Assembly: GCA_036405135.1 (NCBI GenBank)
Contig: DASWYF010000010.1
Coordinates: forward strand, 62,001 to 126,000
Direction of reading: 5' to 3'
DNA from: Verrucomicrobiia bacterium
Lineage (GTDB): Bacteria > Verrucomicrobiota > Verrucomicrobiia > Limisphaerales > JAEYXS01
Length of the DNA: 64,000 nucleotides
Below, piece by piece: positions 52,071 through 60,276 of the stretch (positions are counted from its first letter, which is position 1; each line of letters starts with the position of its first letter). The notes below the pieces were generated by a model. The model made no database searches. It was given only the letters and a program-made list of their open reading frames with translations, and was not told the DNA's origin. Made by a program: the position numbers and the translations under genes.

Positions 52071-53333
52071 ATGGCTTCGCACACGACATCACATACCGAA
52101 GCCCCACTGGACCTGTCCAAGTGGCGCAAAGTGCCGGGCAAGCTGATCATCGCCGGTGCCATCCTGTCCTTGGTTGGCCTCGTCGCCATCTCGCCCTCCG
52201 GCGAGGAGAAGGTTTCTCTGGTCAAGCAGTTCGGCTTCTCCTACCTCACGGCTTATATCTTCTGCCTGAGCTTCGCGATCGGCGGTCTCTTGCTGACCAT
52301 CCTGCATCACCTGTTTGATGCAAGCTGGTCTGTGCCGACCCGCCGTATCACGGAAGCGTTGTCCAGTCTCTCGGTGCCGATGGCCATCGCCTTCGCGCCC
52401 ATCTTGGTTCTCTCGTTGATGGAGAGCACCACGTTGTATTCATGGATGACTCATGCTGGTGAACACAGCCATGCTGTCCATGCGAAGAGCCCGCTGATGA
52501 CCAAGGCCGGTTTCGTGATCGTGAGCTTGGTCGCGTTGGGTTCTTGGGTGCTGTTCTCCAATCGCCTCCGTTACTGGTCCTTGAAACAGGATGAGACGGG
52601 TTCCTTTGAATGCACGAAGGGGATGCGCAAGTGGGCCTGCGGCGGTGTGTGGGTGTATGCCATCACGGTGACGCTTGCCATCATCATGTGGGTGAAAGCG
52701 CTCCATGTGGAGTTCTTCTCCACGATGTTCGGTGTGCAATACTTCGCGGGCACGACTTGGGTGACCATTGGCACGACCTACCTGATTGCGCTGATCTTGA
52801 AGCGCCAAGGACCGCTGCAAGGTTTCGCCAAGGACAAGACGTTCTACTTCTTGGGCACACTGCTGTTCGCCTTCACGGTGTTCTGGGCATATGTCACGTT
52901 CTCCCAATATTTCATCATCTGGAACGCCAACGTGCCGGAAGAAACGTTCTTCTACGTCTGGCGTGAGCAGGGTTCCTGGTTCGGTCTGGGTGTGTTGCTG
53001 ATCTTCGGCCACTTCTTCATCCCGTTCCTCGCGCTCTTGCGTATCGACCTCAAGTTGAAGGTCTGGTGGATGGCACCAATCATCGCTTGGGCTTGGTTGA
53101 TGCACTACTTGGATGTGACCTTCCACATCATGCCGGTTCTCCGTCCGTTCGGCTTCATGCCGCAATTGCTGGATGTGGGCCTGCTCCTGCTGATGGTGGG
53201 TGTCTTGGTCAACTATTTCATCAAGTCGCTGAACGCGCACCCGGTGATCCCGCAGAAGGATCCGCGCATGGCCGAGGCGCTGGATATGTATGTGCCGCCT
53301 GCTTCATCCAAGCTGGCCGGTGCGAAACACTAA
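52071..53333 (+). CDS. actF: Alternative Complex III subunit F, second NrfD-like membrane subunit
   Basis: This 420-residue, about ten-TM protein is the second quinol-binding membrane subunit of ACIII. Segments such as GQTTS-free N-terminus, KQFGFSYLTAYIFCLSFAIG, LRIDLKLKVWWMAPIIAW and the YLDVTFHIMPVLRP motif match ActF. It is not a copy of ActC in sequence, though both share the NrfD fold. It closes the six-gene act set, 4 bp after actE; the next gene follows 18 bp later. The His/Met-rich end (KLAGAKH) is unremarkable. Confidence 0.93.
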   Translation: MASHTTSHTEAPLDLSKWRKVPGKLIIAGAILSLVGLVAISPSGEEKVSLVKQFGFSYLTAYIFCLSFAIGGLLLTILHHLFDASWSVPTRRITEALSSLSVPMAIAFAPILVLSLMESTTLYSWMTHAGEHSHAVHAKSPLMTKAGFVIVSLVALGSWVLFSNRLRYWSLKQDETGSFECTKGMRKWACGGVWVYAITVTLAIIMWVKALHVEFFSTMFGVQYFAGTTWVTIGTTYLIALILKRQGPLQGFAKDKTFYFLGTLLFAFTVFWAYVTFSQYFIIWNANVPEETFFYVWREQGSWFGLGVLLIFGHFFIPFLALLRIDLKLKVWWMAPIIAWAWLMHYLDVTFHIMPVLRPFGFMPQLLDVGLLLLMVGVLVNYFIKSLNAHPVIPQKDPRMAEALDMYVPPASSKLAGAKH

Positions 53334-53351
53334 TTTAGAACCGAAGAGCCT

Positions 53352-53738
53352 ATGAGCAAATCATCCAGCTGCTGCGGTTGCATCAGTCCGAAATGTATCG
53401 CCTGGTTTGTCGGCATCGCCGGCACGTTCCTCATCACCTACGGTTTCGTAAAGGTGATGCAGAACTACCATAAGGCGCCTGACCTTACCGGTGCCCGTGC
53501 CACCGAGCGCGCCAAGAACCTGAAAGACTTGCGTGCCGAGGAAAACAAGGTTCTCACCGAATACGCCTGGCAGAACAAAGACAAAGGTTTTGTTCGCGTC
53601 CCTGTGACCCGTGCCATCGAACTGACCTTGGCCGAGTATCAAGATCCGAAAGCTCTTCGTGCTGAAATGATCAAGCGCGTTCACAAGTTGAACGAAGAGC
53701 CGCCCAAAGCGCCGGAAAAGCCGAGCGCTTTCGAGTAA
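53352..53738 (+). CDS. Small membrane protein of the act/cco-like operon (unrecognised)
   Basis: This 128-residue protein starts MSKSSSCCGCISPKCIAWFV, with four cysteines before and at the edge of one TM helix (IAWFVGIAGTFLITYGFVKV). A charged helical domain follows (ATERAKNLKDLRAEENKVLT) and the tail is Pro-rich. I do not recognise a family. Position between actF and the ccoN-like gene (18 bp and 20 bp gaps) says it belongs to the complex, perhaps as a small single-pass subunit or assembly factor. The cysteine cluster could bind metal, or could be a lipid or palmitoyl-like anchor; neither is shown. Confidence 0.7.
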   Translation: MSKSSSCCGCISPKCIAWFVGIAGTFLITYGFVKVMQNYHKAPDLTGARATERAKNLKDLRAEENKVLTEYAWQNKDKGFVRVPVTRAIELTLAEYQDPKALRAEMIKRVHKLNEEPPKAPEKPSAFE

Positions 53739-53758
53739 CAATTCTTTGAGCAGACGAA

Positions 53759-55210
53759 ATGAGTTCGGCTCCCCATACAACTGAAGCGGTCTGCACGCCT
53801 GAGGTGACTCCGGCACAGATTGATGCTTCATGCCGTGTCCCGCTGTTGCTGATTTTCGTCAGCTCGGCGGCGTGGCTGGTCATCAGTTCAATCTTGGGCC
53901 TGATCGCCTCGGTCAAGATGCACAGCCCCACGTTGCTGGCGGACTGCCGCTTCTTCACTTTCGGTCATGTGCAAGCCGCAGCGTTTAATACGCTGCTCTA
54001 CGGTTTCATCGCCCAAGCGGCGATTGGTGTCATGCTCTGGCTCATAGCCCGGTTGGGGCGCACTACACTCGTTGGCGGTGGATTCGCTGCTGTCGGTGCC
54101 ATCTTCTGGAACCTCGGGGTCACCCTCGGTCTGATCGGTATCATGATCGGTGACGGTTCTGGTTATGAATGGTTTGAGTTTCCGAAGTATGCAGCGGGAG
54201 TCTTGCTGGGTGCTTACTTCCTGATGGGGTTGGTCGGTGGCTTCACCTTCGCCAGCCGGAAGAACGAGGAGATGTATCCTTCCCAATGGTTCTTGCTGGC
54301 CGCGTTGTTCTGGTTCCCATGGACCTATGCTACAGCGGTTGCCTTGATTCATTGGTCCCCGGTTGCGGGCGTGATGCAGTCCATCGTGCACCAATGGTTT
54401 GCCCATAACTTCGTAACGGTCTGGTTGGGCAGCATCGGTATCGCCACCGCGTTCTATTTTGTTCCCAAAATTTCCGGCAAGCCGCTGGCCAGCTACAGCT
54501 ATGCACTGGTCACGTTCTGGTTCTTGCTGATCTTTGGCGGAATGGGCGGCATGCACCACGGCATGCCGGTTCCGGCATGGTTGCCTTCGCTCAGCACGGT
54601 GATGGCGTTTTTGCTCATTGGTCCGGTGCTGGCGTTCATTCTGAATTTGCAAAAGACGTTGTTCGATGGAGACGGTGGGTTACCCAAGAGCATTGTTCTT
54701 AATTTTATCATCGGCGGTTCCGTCGCTTTGTTGGCAGGCTCTTTGATGAAGGCTGTCGGCTCGATTCCTTACATCAACGACTACACCTATTTCACTTACT
54801 TCACTACGGCACAAAGCAAGTTGTTCTTGTTGGGCTTTGCCTCGTTGATCCTGCTCGGTGCGGTTTATCACATCGTCCCCCAAGTGACTGGTATGGAATG
54901 GCCTTTCGAAGGTGCGATCAAGGCTCACTTCTACCTTGCTGTGGCAGGCACCCTCTTCATCGTGGTGCCGCTGGCCATCGGTGGTGTCATGCAAGGCGGG
55001 AAACTGGCTTCGACCGCCAACTTTGGCGACGTGACCAAGGCAGCCATGATGGCCTTCCGCCCCAGCACACTAGGAGACTTGCTCTGGCTCTTCGGCAGCA
55101 TGGCGCTGTTGGCAAATATCAAACTTCTCATCTTCCGTATGGTGAAGGCGAATGTCGTCTGCTGTGTCTGCGACTCCAAGACGGCCAAGACCCGGGAGGC
55201 CACAGTATGA
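53759..55210 (+). CDS. CcoN-like (cbb3-type oxidase subunit I) protein lacking heme-ligand histidines
   Basis: This 483-residue, about twelve-TM protein is recognisable as a cbb3 oxidase subunit I by AHNFVTVWLGSIGIATAFYF, MHHGMPVPAWL and AVYHIVPQVTG. By eye alignment to remembered CcoN, the CuB histidines are present (H216, H266, H267), but three heme-iron histidines are not. The helix II site is A75 within FGHVQAAAFN, and the helix X pair is Q352 and K354 within TTAQSKLFLLG. The helix VII cross-linked Tyr position is G260. The gene is intact and codon use matches its neighbours, so decay is unlikely. It overlaps the next gene by 4 bp. Whether it binds heme at all is open; it may be a structural or copper-only relative. 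Confidence 0.85.
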   Translation: MSSAPHTTEAVCTPEVTPAQIDASCRVPLLLIFVSSAAWLVISSILGLIASVKMHSPTLLADCRFFTFGHVQAAAFNTLLYGFIAQAAIGVMLWLIARLGRTTLVGGGFAAVGAIFWNLGVTLGLIGIMIGDGSGYEWFEFPKYAAGVLLGAYFLMGLVGGFTFASRKNEEMYPSQWFLLAALFWFPWTYATAVALIHWSPVAGVMQSIVHQWFAHNFVTVWLGSIGIATAFYFVPKISGKPLASYSYALVTFWFLLIFGGMGGMHHGMPVPAWLPSLSTVMAFLLIGPVLAFILNLQKTLFDGDGGLPKSIVLNFIIGGSVALLAGSLMKAVGSIPYINDYTYFTYFTTAQSKLFLLGFASLILLGAVYHIVPQVTGMEWPFEGAIKAHFYLAVAGTLFIVVPLAIGGVMQGGKLASTANFGDVTKAAMMAFRPSTLGDLLWLFGSMALLANIKLLIFRMVKANVVCCVCDSKTAKTREATV

Positions 55211-56112
55211 ATCAAGGTCCTCTAGTTTTCCTGGGCATATTCGTGACCTTGGTCACTTCCTGGTTCGGCATGATTTTTGTGCCGCAAGCGCAGGTCGGCA
55301 ATCTCCAGCCGGTGAAGGCCGAAGTGAGCGGAGGCCTCTATCCGGCGGCGAAGTCCGGTATGGCACAACAAGGCGCGGAAGTCTATCGCCAGCAAGGTTG
55401 CTACTACTGCCATAGCCAGCAGATTCGCCAGAGCGGTGTTCATTTCGATGTCATCCTCATTAAGGCGGGTAGCAATACCAATGACCTCATCAAGGCCATT
55501 GCCAAGCACAACGGCCAGTTCGGCGAGGCTGCCTTGCGTAAACTGATCCAGGGCACACCCGTGGAAGTCCTGTCCGGTGTGACCTTGGAAGAAGCTGAGA
55601 AGCTCAATAACGAGATCGGTGCCATCAAAGTGACAGACGACAGCAATCCGCAGAGCACTTACCGCGCCGTGGCACAGGGTGCTGATTTCGACCGCGAATG
55701 GGGTGCCCGCCGCACGGTTGCTCCAGACTATCTCTTCGAACGCACACCGATGCTTGGCGAACTGCGCGTAGGCCCTGATCTGACCAATATCGGTTCGCGC
55801 CAGACCAACGCCGTTTGGCATCTCACCCATCTATACAATCCCAAGCTGGTTGCTGAAGGTTCCAAGATGCCGCCTTACAAGTTCCTGTTCGAGAAACGAA
55901 AGAAAGGTCATGTCGCATCACCGGACGCGCTGACATTGCCAGACATAGAACCTGACATGGAAGTGGTGCCGACCCAAGACTCAAAAGTTTTGGTAGCCTA
56001 TCTCCTGAGCCTGAAAACCACGACGCCAATCTTTGAGACTCCGATGCCGCCAGTGATCAAGAAGGAGCAGCCCGCGACGAATGACACGGCCAAAGCTGCA
56101 ACTGCGCCATGA
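55207..56112 (+). CDS. CcoO-like monoheme cytochrome c subunit
   Basis: This 301-residue protein has a short N-terminal TM (VFLGIFVTLVTSWFGMIFVP) and one heme site CYYCH in RQQGCYYCHSQQIRQ. EWGARRTVAPDYLFE, VGPDLTNIG and a candidate axial Met in GSKMPPYKFLFEKR match the CcoO (cbb3 subunit II) pattern. I set the start at the ATG overlapping the ccoN-like stop (ATGA); the frame is open further upstream but without signal. An insertion of roughly 80 residues between the heme site and REWGARRT is longer than in usual CcoO. It forms a coupled trio with the ccoN-like and cytochrome genes. Confidence 0.85.
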   Translation: MNQGPLVFLGIFVTLVTSWFGMIFVPQAQVGNLQPVKAEVSGGLYPAAKSGMAQQGAEVYRQQGCYYCHSQQIRQSGVHFDVILIKAGSNTNDLIKAIAKHNGQFGEAALRKLIQGTPVEVLSGVTLEEAEKLNNEIGAIKVTDDSNPQSTYRAVAQGADFDREWGARRTVAPDYLFERTPMLGELRVGPDLTNIGSRQTNAVWHLTHLYNPKLVAEGSKMPPYKFLFEKRKKGHVASPDALTLPDIEPDMEVVPTQDSKVLVAYLLSLKTTTPIFETPMPPVIKKEQPATNDTAKAATAP

Positions 56113-56723
56113 GTAATTCCAAGAACAATAAGAATGGTGGCGCTCCCGTTGAGGGACCGGAACCAACCGTCAAACACGGACACTCTCCCCTGTGGGTGTT
56201 TGTGACGGCTGGTTTGTTGCTCTACTCAGGTATGGGTTTCCTGGCCGACCGCGCCGGTGGTTTCAATAATCAAGTTTACGAGCCATATCCCTCGCTTGCT
56301 TATGTGAAACGTGCTCATCCCCCGCAAGGTGATGACCCCGTGGCCCGTGGTAAGAAAGTCTTTGAAGCCCGTGGTTGCGGTGGTTGCCATGGCGCCGAAG
56401 GTGGTGGCACACCGGGTGTTAACCCGCCCTTGGCTGGTTCTGAATGGGTGTTGGCCGAAGGCCCGAACCGACTGGTTCGCATCGTTCTCAACGGTCTTAA
56501 TGGGCCTATCACGGTCAAAGGCCAGGCCTACAACGGCCAGATGCCTGCGATGGGTGATGGCCTGACGGATCGTGAGATTGCTGATCTGCTCAGCTTCCTC
56601 CGCAAGTCATGGGGCAATAATGCCTCCGTCGTGACCGAAGCCCAAGTGAAGCCCGTCGCCTCCGAAGTCCGCGGCAAGCCGCAATGGAAGCCCGCTGATC
56701 TCCTGGCGCTGCCGGATAAATAA
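56109..56723 (+). CDS. CcoP-like membrane-anchored monoheme cytochrome c
   Basis: This 204-residue protein has an N-terminal TM helix (PLWVFVTAGLLLYSGMGFLA) and one cytochrome c domain with CGGCH in ARGCGGCHGAEGGG. A methionine ligand candidate is in GQMPAMGDGLTDREIADLLS, as in CcoP and other class I cytochromes. True CcoP has two hemes, and this protein has one. It overlaps the ccoO-like gene by 4 bp and is the last gene of the operon, followed by a terminator. It probably transfers electrons from the act complex or a soluble cytochrome to the oxidase-like pair. Confidence 0.85.
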   Translation: MSNSKNNKNGGAPVEGPEPTVKHGHSPLWVFVTAGLLLYSGMGFLADRAGGFNNQVYEPYPSLAYVKRAHPPQGDDPVARGKKVFEARGCGGCHGAEGGGTPGVNPPLAGSEWVLAEGPNRLVRIVLNGLNGPITVKGQAYNGQMPAMGDGLTDREIADLLSFLRKSWGNNASVVTEAQVKPVASEVRGKPQWKPADLLALPDK

Positions 56724-56742
56724 ACGGTTACCATTTCTTTTC

Positions 56743-56779
56743 AAAACCTGCCGCGGCGCGTTGCTCCGGCAGGTTTTTT
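56743..56779 (+). terminator. Rho-independent terminator of the act/cco-like operon
   Basis: AAAACCTGCCG and CGGCAGGTTTT form a stem with a loop of about 12 bases and continue into TTTTTTA. The element overlaps the end of the convergent queG gene and may act in both directions. Confidence 0.88.
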
Positions 56780-57830
56780 ATTGCCCGTTTTTCGCTGCCA
56801 TTTTGGCGATGCGTTCTTCGATTTGGCGGATCGCCCATTCTGCATGTTCTGCGATCAACGGTTCGGCATCACCACGGGCTTGTTTCAAAGCAGGCAATGC
56901 TTCCACTCCCGCAGTATTCCCCAAAGCCACGCAAACATTTCGGAGCAAACCCCGGCGTTTGGTGCGCAATACCGGTGTTCCGGCAAAGCGCTGTTTGAAG
57001 CCAGCCGCATCCAATCGTAACAGCTCCAGCAGATCAGGGGCGCTCATATCCTCACGCCGATGCGGGCGGAGCAGCGAGGCCTCTTTGGCAAAGCGGTTCC
57101 AAGGGCAGACCGCCAAACACTCATCGCAGCCGTAGATGCGGTTGCCGATCAGCGGTCGTAACTCTACCGGGATGGAACCTTTTAACTCGATGGTGAGATA
57201 GGAAATGCAACGTCGTGCATCCAATTGAAAAGGAGCGGGCAGGGCGTTGGTCGGACAGGCATCCAAGCAACGATGACAGGTGCCGCAACGGTTCAATTCA
57301 CCTGTATCTGGCTCCAATTCCAAGGTGGTGATGATCTCCGAGAGGAAGAACCAGTTGCCTAAATGACGGCTGATAAGATTCGTATGCTTGCCAGCGAAGC
57401 CGATGCCAGCCCGTTGCGCCAGATCACGCTCCAGCAAGGGCCCCGTATCCACATACCAAAGCGAGTGTGTGCCTTCACCGCCTTGCGCGTCGATGAAATC
57501 CGATAGCTGTTTGAGCGGCCCAGCCAGCACATCGTGATAATCCGTGTGCCGGGCATAGCGCGCCATCACCCCTTTGCCTTCATATGCTTCACCTTTCCAT
57601 GCCTCGGCATGATAGCTGATCGCCAGGCAAATCATCGAACGTGCTCCGGGCAGGACTTGTTGAGGATCAGTGCGCTTGTAGGCATTGCGCTGGAGCCAGC
57701 CCATTTCGCCATGTTTTCCTTCCGCCAGCCATTCGTTCAGATGTGGACCGCTGGCCGGTGGGTTGGCGCTGGTGAAGCGGCAGAGGTCAAAGCCCAGTTC
57801 TAGGGCGCGTTGGCGGATGGCTTCCTTCAC
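56778..57830 (-). CDS. queG: Epoxyqueuosine reductase
   Basis: This 350-residue cobalamin- and Fe-S-dependent reductase performs the last step of queuosine tRNA modification. Two ferredoxin-like motifs are CGTCHRCLDACPT and CDECLAVCPWN. The preceding DTGPLLERDLAQRAGIGFAG and GKHTNLIS are the QueG signature. The C-terminal region (VALGNTAGVEALPALKQARG) is HEAT-like, seen in longer QueG proteins. It overlaps aroK by 4 bp (its start at 57830, aroK stop at 57827), and its 3' end touches the terminator of the act operon. Confidence 0.94.
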   Translation of the reverse strand: MKEAIRQRALELGFDLCRFTSANPPASGPHLNEWLAEGKHGEMGWLQRNAYKRTDPQQVLPGARSMICLAISYHAEAWKGEAYEGKGVMARYARHTDYHDVLAGPLKQLSDFIDAQGGEGTHSLWYVDTGPLLERDLAQRAGIGFAGKHTNLISRHLGNWFFLSEIITTLELEPDTGELNRCGTCHRCLDACPTNALPAPFQLDARRCISYLTIELKGSIPVELRPLIGNRIYGCDECLAVCPWNRFAKEASLLRPHRREDMSAPDLLELLRLDAAGFKQRFAGTPVLRTKRRGLLRNVCVALGNTAGVEALPALKQARGDAEPLIAEHAEWAIRQIEERIAKMAAKNGQ

Positions 57831-58375
57831 TGGCTTTTGCCAAAATCACGCTGAGCGAGGTGGAACTGATGGCAAATCTGTTGGGCTACTTCCCGGACCG
57901 AGCGGAATTCCGTGCTCACCAAGACATCCGCTTTGCGATAGTGCGGCTCCCGTTCACCGAGCAGGCGTTCGATCTTGGCCTGCGGATCGGGATCGTGGAG
58001 CAGGGGGCGGTGCGCCTGGTTCTTTACCCGCCTCCAGATGGTCTCCGGGGCTGCCCAGAGGCAAACGACGAGGGAATGGGCCTTAAGAGCCTCCATATTG
58101 GCGTGATTGCACACCAATCCGCCACCTGTGGCGATGACCACGGATGACATCTCCCCCAGCTTGGCGACCGTTTCCCGCTCATATTGGCGGAAGGCCGGTT
58201 CGCCTTCCTCGGCGAAGATCCGGGGGATGGGTTTGTTCACCTGATGCTCGATCATGGCGTCCGTATCCAAGAAATGGAAACGCAGGATAGCGGCGACTTG
58301 CTGGCCCACCGTCGATTTGCCGGTGCCCATAAAGCCTACCAAGGTTATGTTCCGCAATTCCCGTCCGAGACTCAT
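57827..58375 (-). CDS. aroK: Shikimate kinase
   Basis: This 182-residue P-loop kinase phosphorylates shikimate in aromatic amino acid synthesis. Walker A is GFMGTGKST (about 14-22), FLDTDAMIEHQ holds the shikimate Asp, FAEEGEPAFRQYERE the Arg, and IATGGGLV the Gly-rich substrate loop. RRVKNQAHRPLL is the lid. Length is normal. It is translationally coupled with queG, an unrelated function, so the pairing is probably just convenience. The start ATG at 58375 is unrivalled. Confidence 0.94.
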   Translation of the reverse strand: MSLGRELRNITLVGFMGTGKSTVGQQVAAILRFHFLDTDAMIEHQVNKPIPRIFAEEGEPAFRQYERETVAKLGEMSSVVIATGGGLVCNHANMEALKAHSLVVCLWAAPETIWRRVKNQAHRPLLHDPDPQAKIERLLGEREPHYRKADVLVSTEFRSVREVAQQICHQFHLAQRDFGKSQ

Positions 58376-58491
58376 TACTGGGTGAATACCCTATCCTAGG
58401 GACAGAGGCACGCCGATTCTCTGGAAATCAATAGGTAGTCATTTGGTGAAAATTTATTTTCAAATCGCCCTTTTCCAGTTAATCCTGACGT

Positions 58492-60270
58492 GTGCCTGAT
58501 CGTGCCATCAAGGGAGAACGTACGTTCCGGGGGATTCCGGTTTCTGCCGGAGTCGTCCGCGGAAAAGTTCTCGTCATCACGACCAGTCGTGACACGGTCC
58601 CGCGTCGCTCCATTTCTGAGGCCAATATCCCGGATGAATTGCAGCGTCTGGAACAGGCGCTCATCCTGACCCGTCAGGAAATCATGGGTGTGCAGCAGAA
58701 GGTGGCGGATAATCTCGGGGCCACGGATGCCAATATCTTCGATGCACATCTGCTTGTCCTCGAGGACCCTACCTTGCTGGATGAGACCACGCGCATGATG
58801 CGTGAACAGCTCGTGAGTGTGGACTTCGCCTACCAGCAAGTCGCCGAAAAATACGCCGCATCCTTGGAGAGCATTGAGGATGATTATCTCCGTGAGCGGG
58901 CTGCCGACCTGCGCGATGTCAAAACGCGCGTGCTGAACAATCTCATCGGTCGCGCACCGGAAGACCTGCTCGGTCATCTGAACGAGCCGTGCATCATCAT
59001 CGCGCATGACCTGACGCCCTCGACTACGGCGCAGCTTAATAAGAAATTTGTCATCGGTTTCGCCACGGAGATCGGCAGCAAGACCTCGCACACGGCCATC
59101 ATGGCGCGGTCACTCCAGATACCCGCCATCGTCGGTCTGCCTGAGATCACGAACGATCTCATCAACGGTGAATACGTTTTGCTAGATGGCTACAACGGCG
59201 TCGTTGTCCTGAATCCCACGGAGCAGACGCTGTTCGAATACGGCCAGCTCGTCCGCAAGCAGTTGTCCCTGCAGGACGAACTCATCGAGCTGCGTGATAA
59301 ACCGGCCATCACCCTGGATGGTCGCAAGGTCATCCTTTCCGCGAACTTGGAAACACCCGAGGACGTGGATAATGTGAAGCTCAGCGGTGCCGAAGGCGTG
59401 GGGCTTTACCGCACGGAATACCTTTTCATCAATCGCGATGCGCTGCCTTCGGAAGAGGACCAGTATGCTGCTTATCATAAAGTGGCGACGGCTTTGAAGG
59501 GCCAGCCAGTGGTCATCCGTACCTTGGATTTGGGCGGAGATAAGTTCCTCTCAAGCCTGCAAATCCCCACGGAGATGAATCCTTTCCTCGGATGGCGTGC
59601 CATCCGTTTCTGCCTGCAAGAGCTTGATGTGTTCCGTGTGCAGCTCCGCGCCATCTTGCGCGCCAGTGCTGTGGGCAATGTGAAGATCATGTACCCCATG
59701 ATCTCGGGTGTGGAAGAGCTCAGACAGGCGAATGCGCTGCTGGAAGAATGCAAGGATCAGTTGCGCGCTGAAGGCAAGGCATTCGATGACAAGCTCGAGA
59801 TCGGTGCGATGATCGAGATTCCGTCAGCAGCACTCGCAGCGGATTCATTGGCGAAGCGCGTCCAGTTCTTCAGCTTGGGCACGAACGATCTCATCCAGTA
59901 TTCCCTCGCGGTGGACCGGATGAACGAGAAGATCGCGCATCTCTACGAGCCCTCGCATCCCGCCATCCTGCGCCTTATCCAGATGACTGTGGAAGCGGCG
60001 CATCGCAAAGGGCTGTGGGTGGGCGTCTGCGGAGAGATGGCCGGTGATCCCGCGCTCGTGCCGCTGCTGCTGGGCTTGGGTGTCGATGAATTGAGTGCGG
60101 CTGCGCCCTTGGTGCCGCAGATCAAGAAGCTCATCCGCCAGATCAAACAGAGCGAAGCCGAAGAATTGGTGAGGAAAGCTTTCGAGTGTGATTCCGGTGC
60201 GGAAATCCACGCTCTCTCTCTGCAACTTGCACGAAAAGTTGCACCAACGCTTTTTAGTGCTACAAAGTAA
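58492..60270 (+). CDS. ptsI: Phosphoenolpyruvate-protein phosphotransferase (PTS enzyme I)
   Basis: This 592-residue enzyme I has the N-terminal HPr-binding helical region (RLEQALILTRQEIMGVQQKV), the phospho-histidine in GSKTSHTAIMARSLQIPAIV (near 200), and the PEP-binding TIM-barrel motifs YRTEYLFINR, FLGWRAIRFCL, FFSLGTNDLIQYSLAVDR and VGVCGEMAGDP. The GTG start has no evident Shine-Dalgarno. HPr and EII genes are not in the window, so it may serve a regulatory PTS. It is followed 6 bp later by a nucleotidyltransferase, probably co-transcribed. Confidence 0.95.
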   Translation: MPDRAIKGERTFRGIPVSAGVVRGKVLVITTSRDTVPRRSISEANIPDELQRLEQALILTRQEIMGVQQKVADNLGATDANIFDAHLLVLEDPTLLDETTRMMREQLVSVDFAYQQVAEKYAASLESIEDDYLRERAADLRDVKTRVLNNLIGRAPEDLLGHLNEPCIIIAHDLTPSTTAQLNKKFVIGFATEIGSKTSHTAIMARSLQIPAIVGLPEITNDLINGEYVLLDGYNGVVVLNPTEQTLFEYGQLVRKQLSLQDELIELRDKPAITLDGRKVILSANLETPEDVDNVKLSGAEGVGLYRTEYLFINRDALPSEEDQYAAYHKVATALKGQPVVIRTLDLGGDKFLSSLQIPTEMNPFLGWRAIRFCLQELDVFRVQLRAILRASAVGNVKIMYPMISGVEELRQANALLEECKDQLRAEGKAFDDKLEIGAMIEIPSAALAADSLAKRVQFFSLGTNDLIQYSLAVDRMNEKIAHLYEPSHPAILRLIQMTVEAAHRKGLWVGVCGEMAGDPALVPLLLGLGVDELSAAAPLVPQIKKLIRQIKQSEAEELVRKAFECDSGAEIHALSLQLARKVAPTLFSATK

Positions 60271-60276
60271 CCCCAG

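Noticed and set aside
54898-55206. N-terminal extension of the CcoO-like protein
   Set aside because: It overlaps the ccoN-like gene in another frame; the ATG in the ATGA overlap opens a proper membrane anchor.
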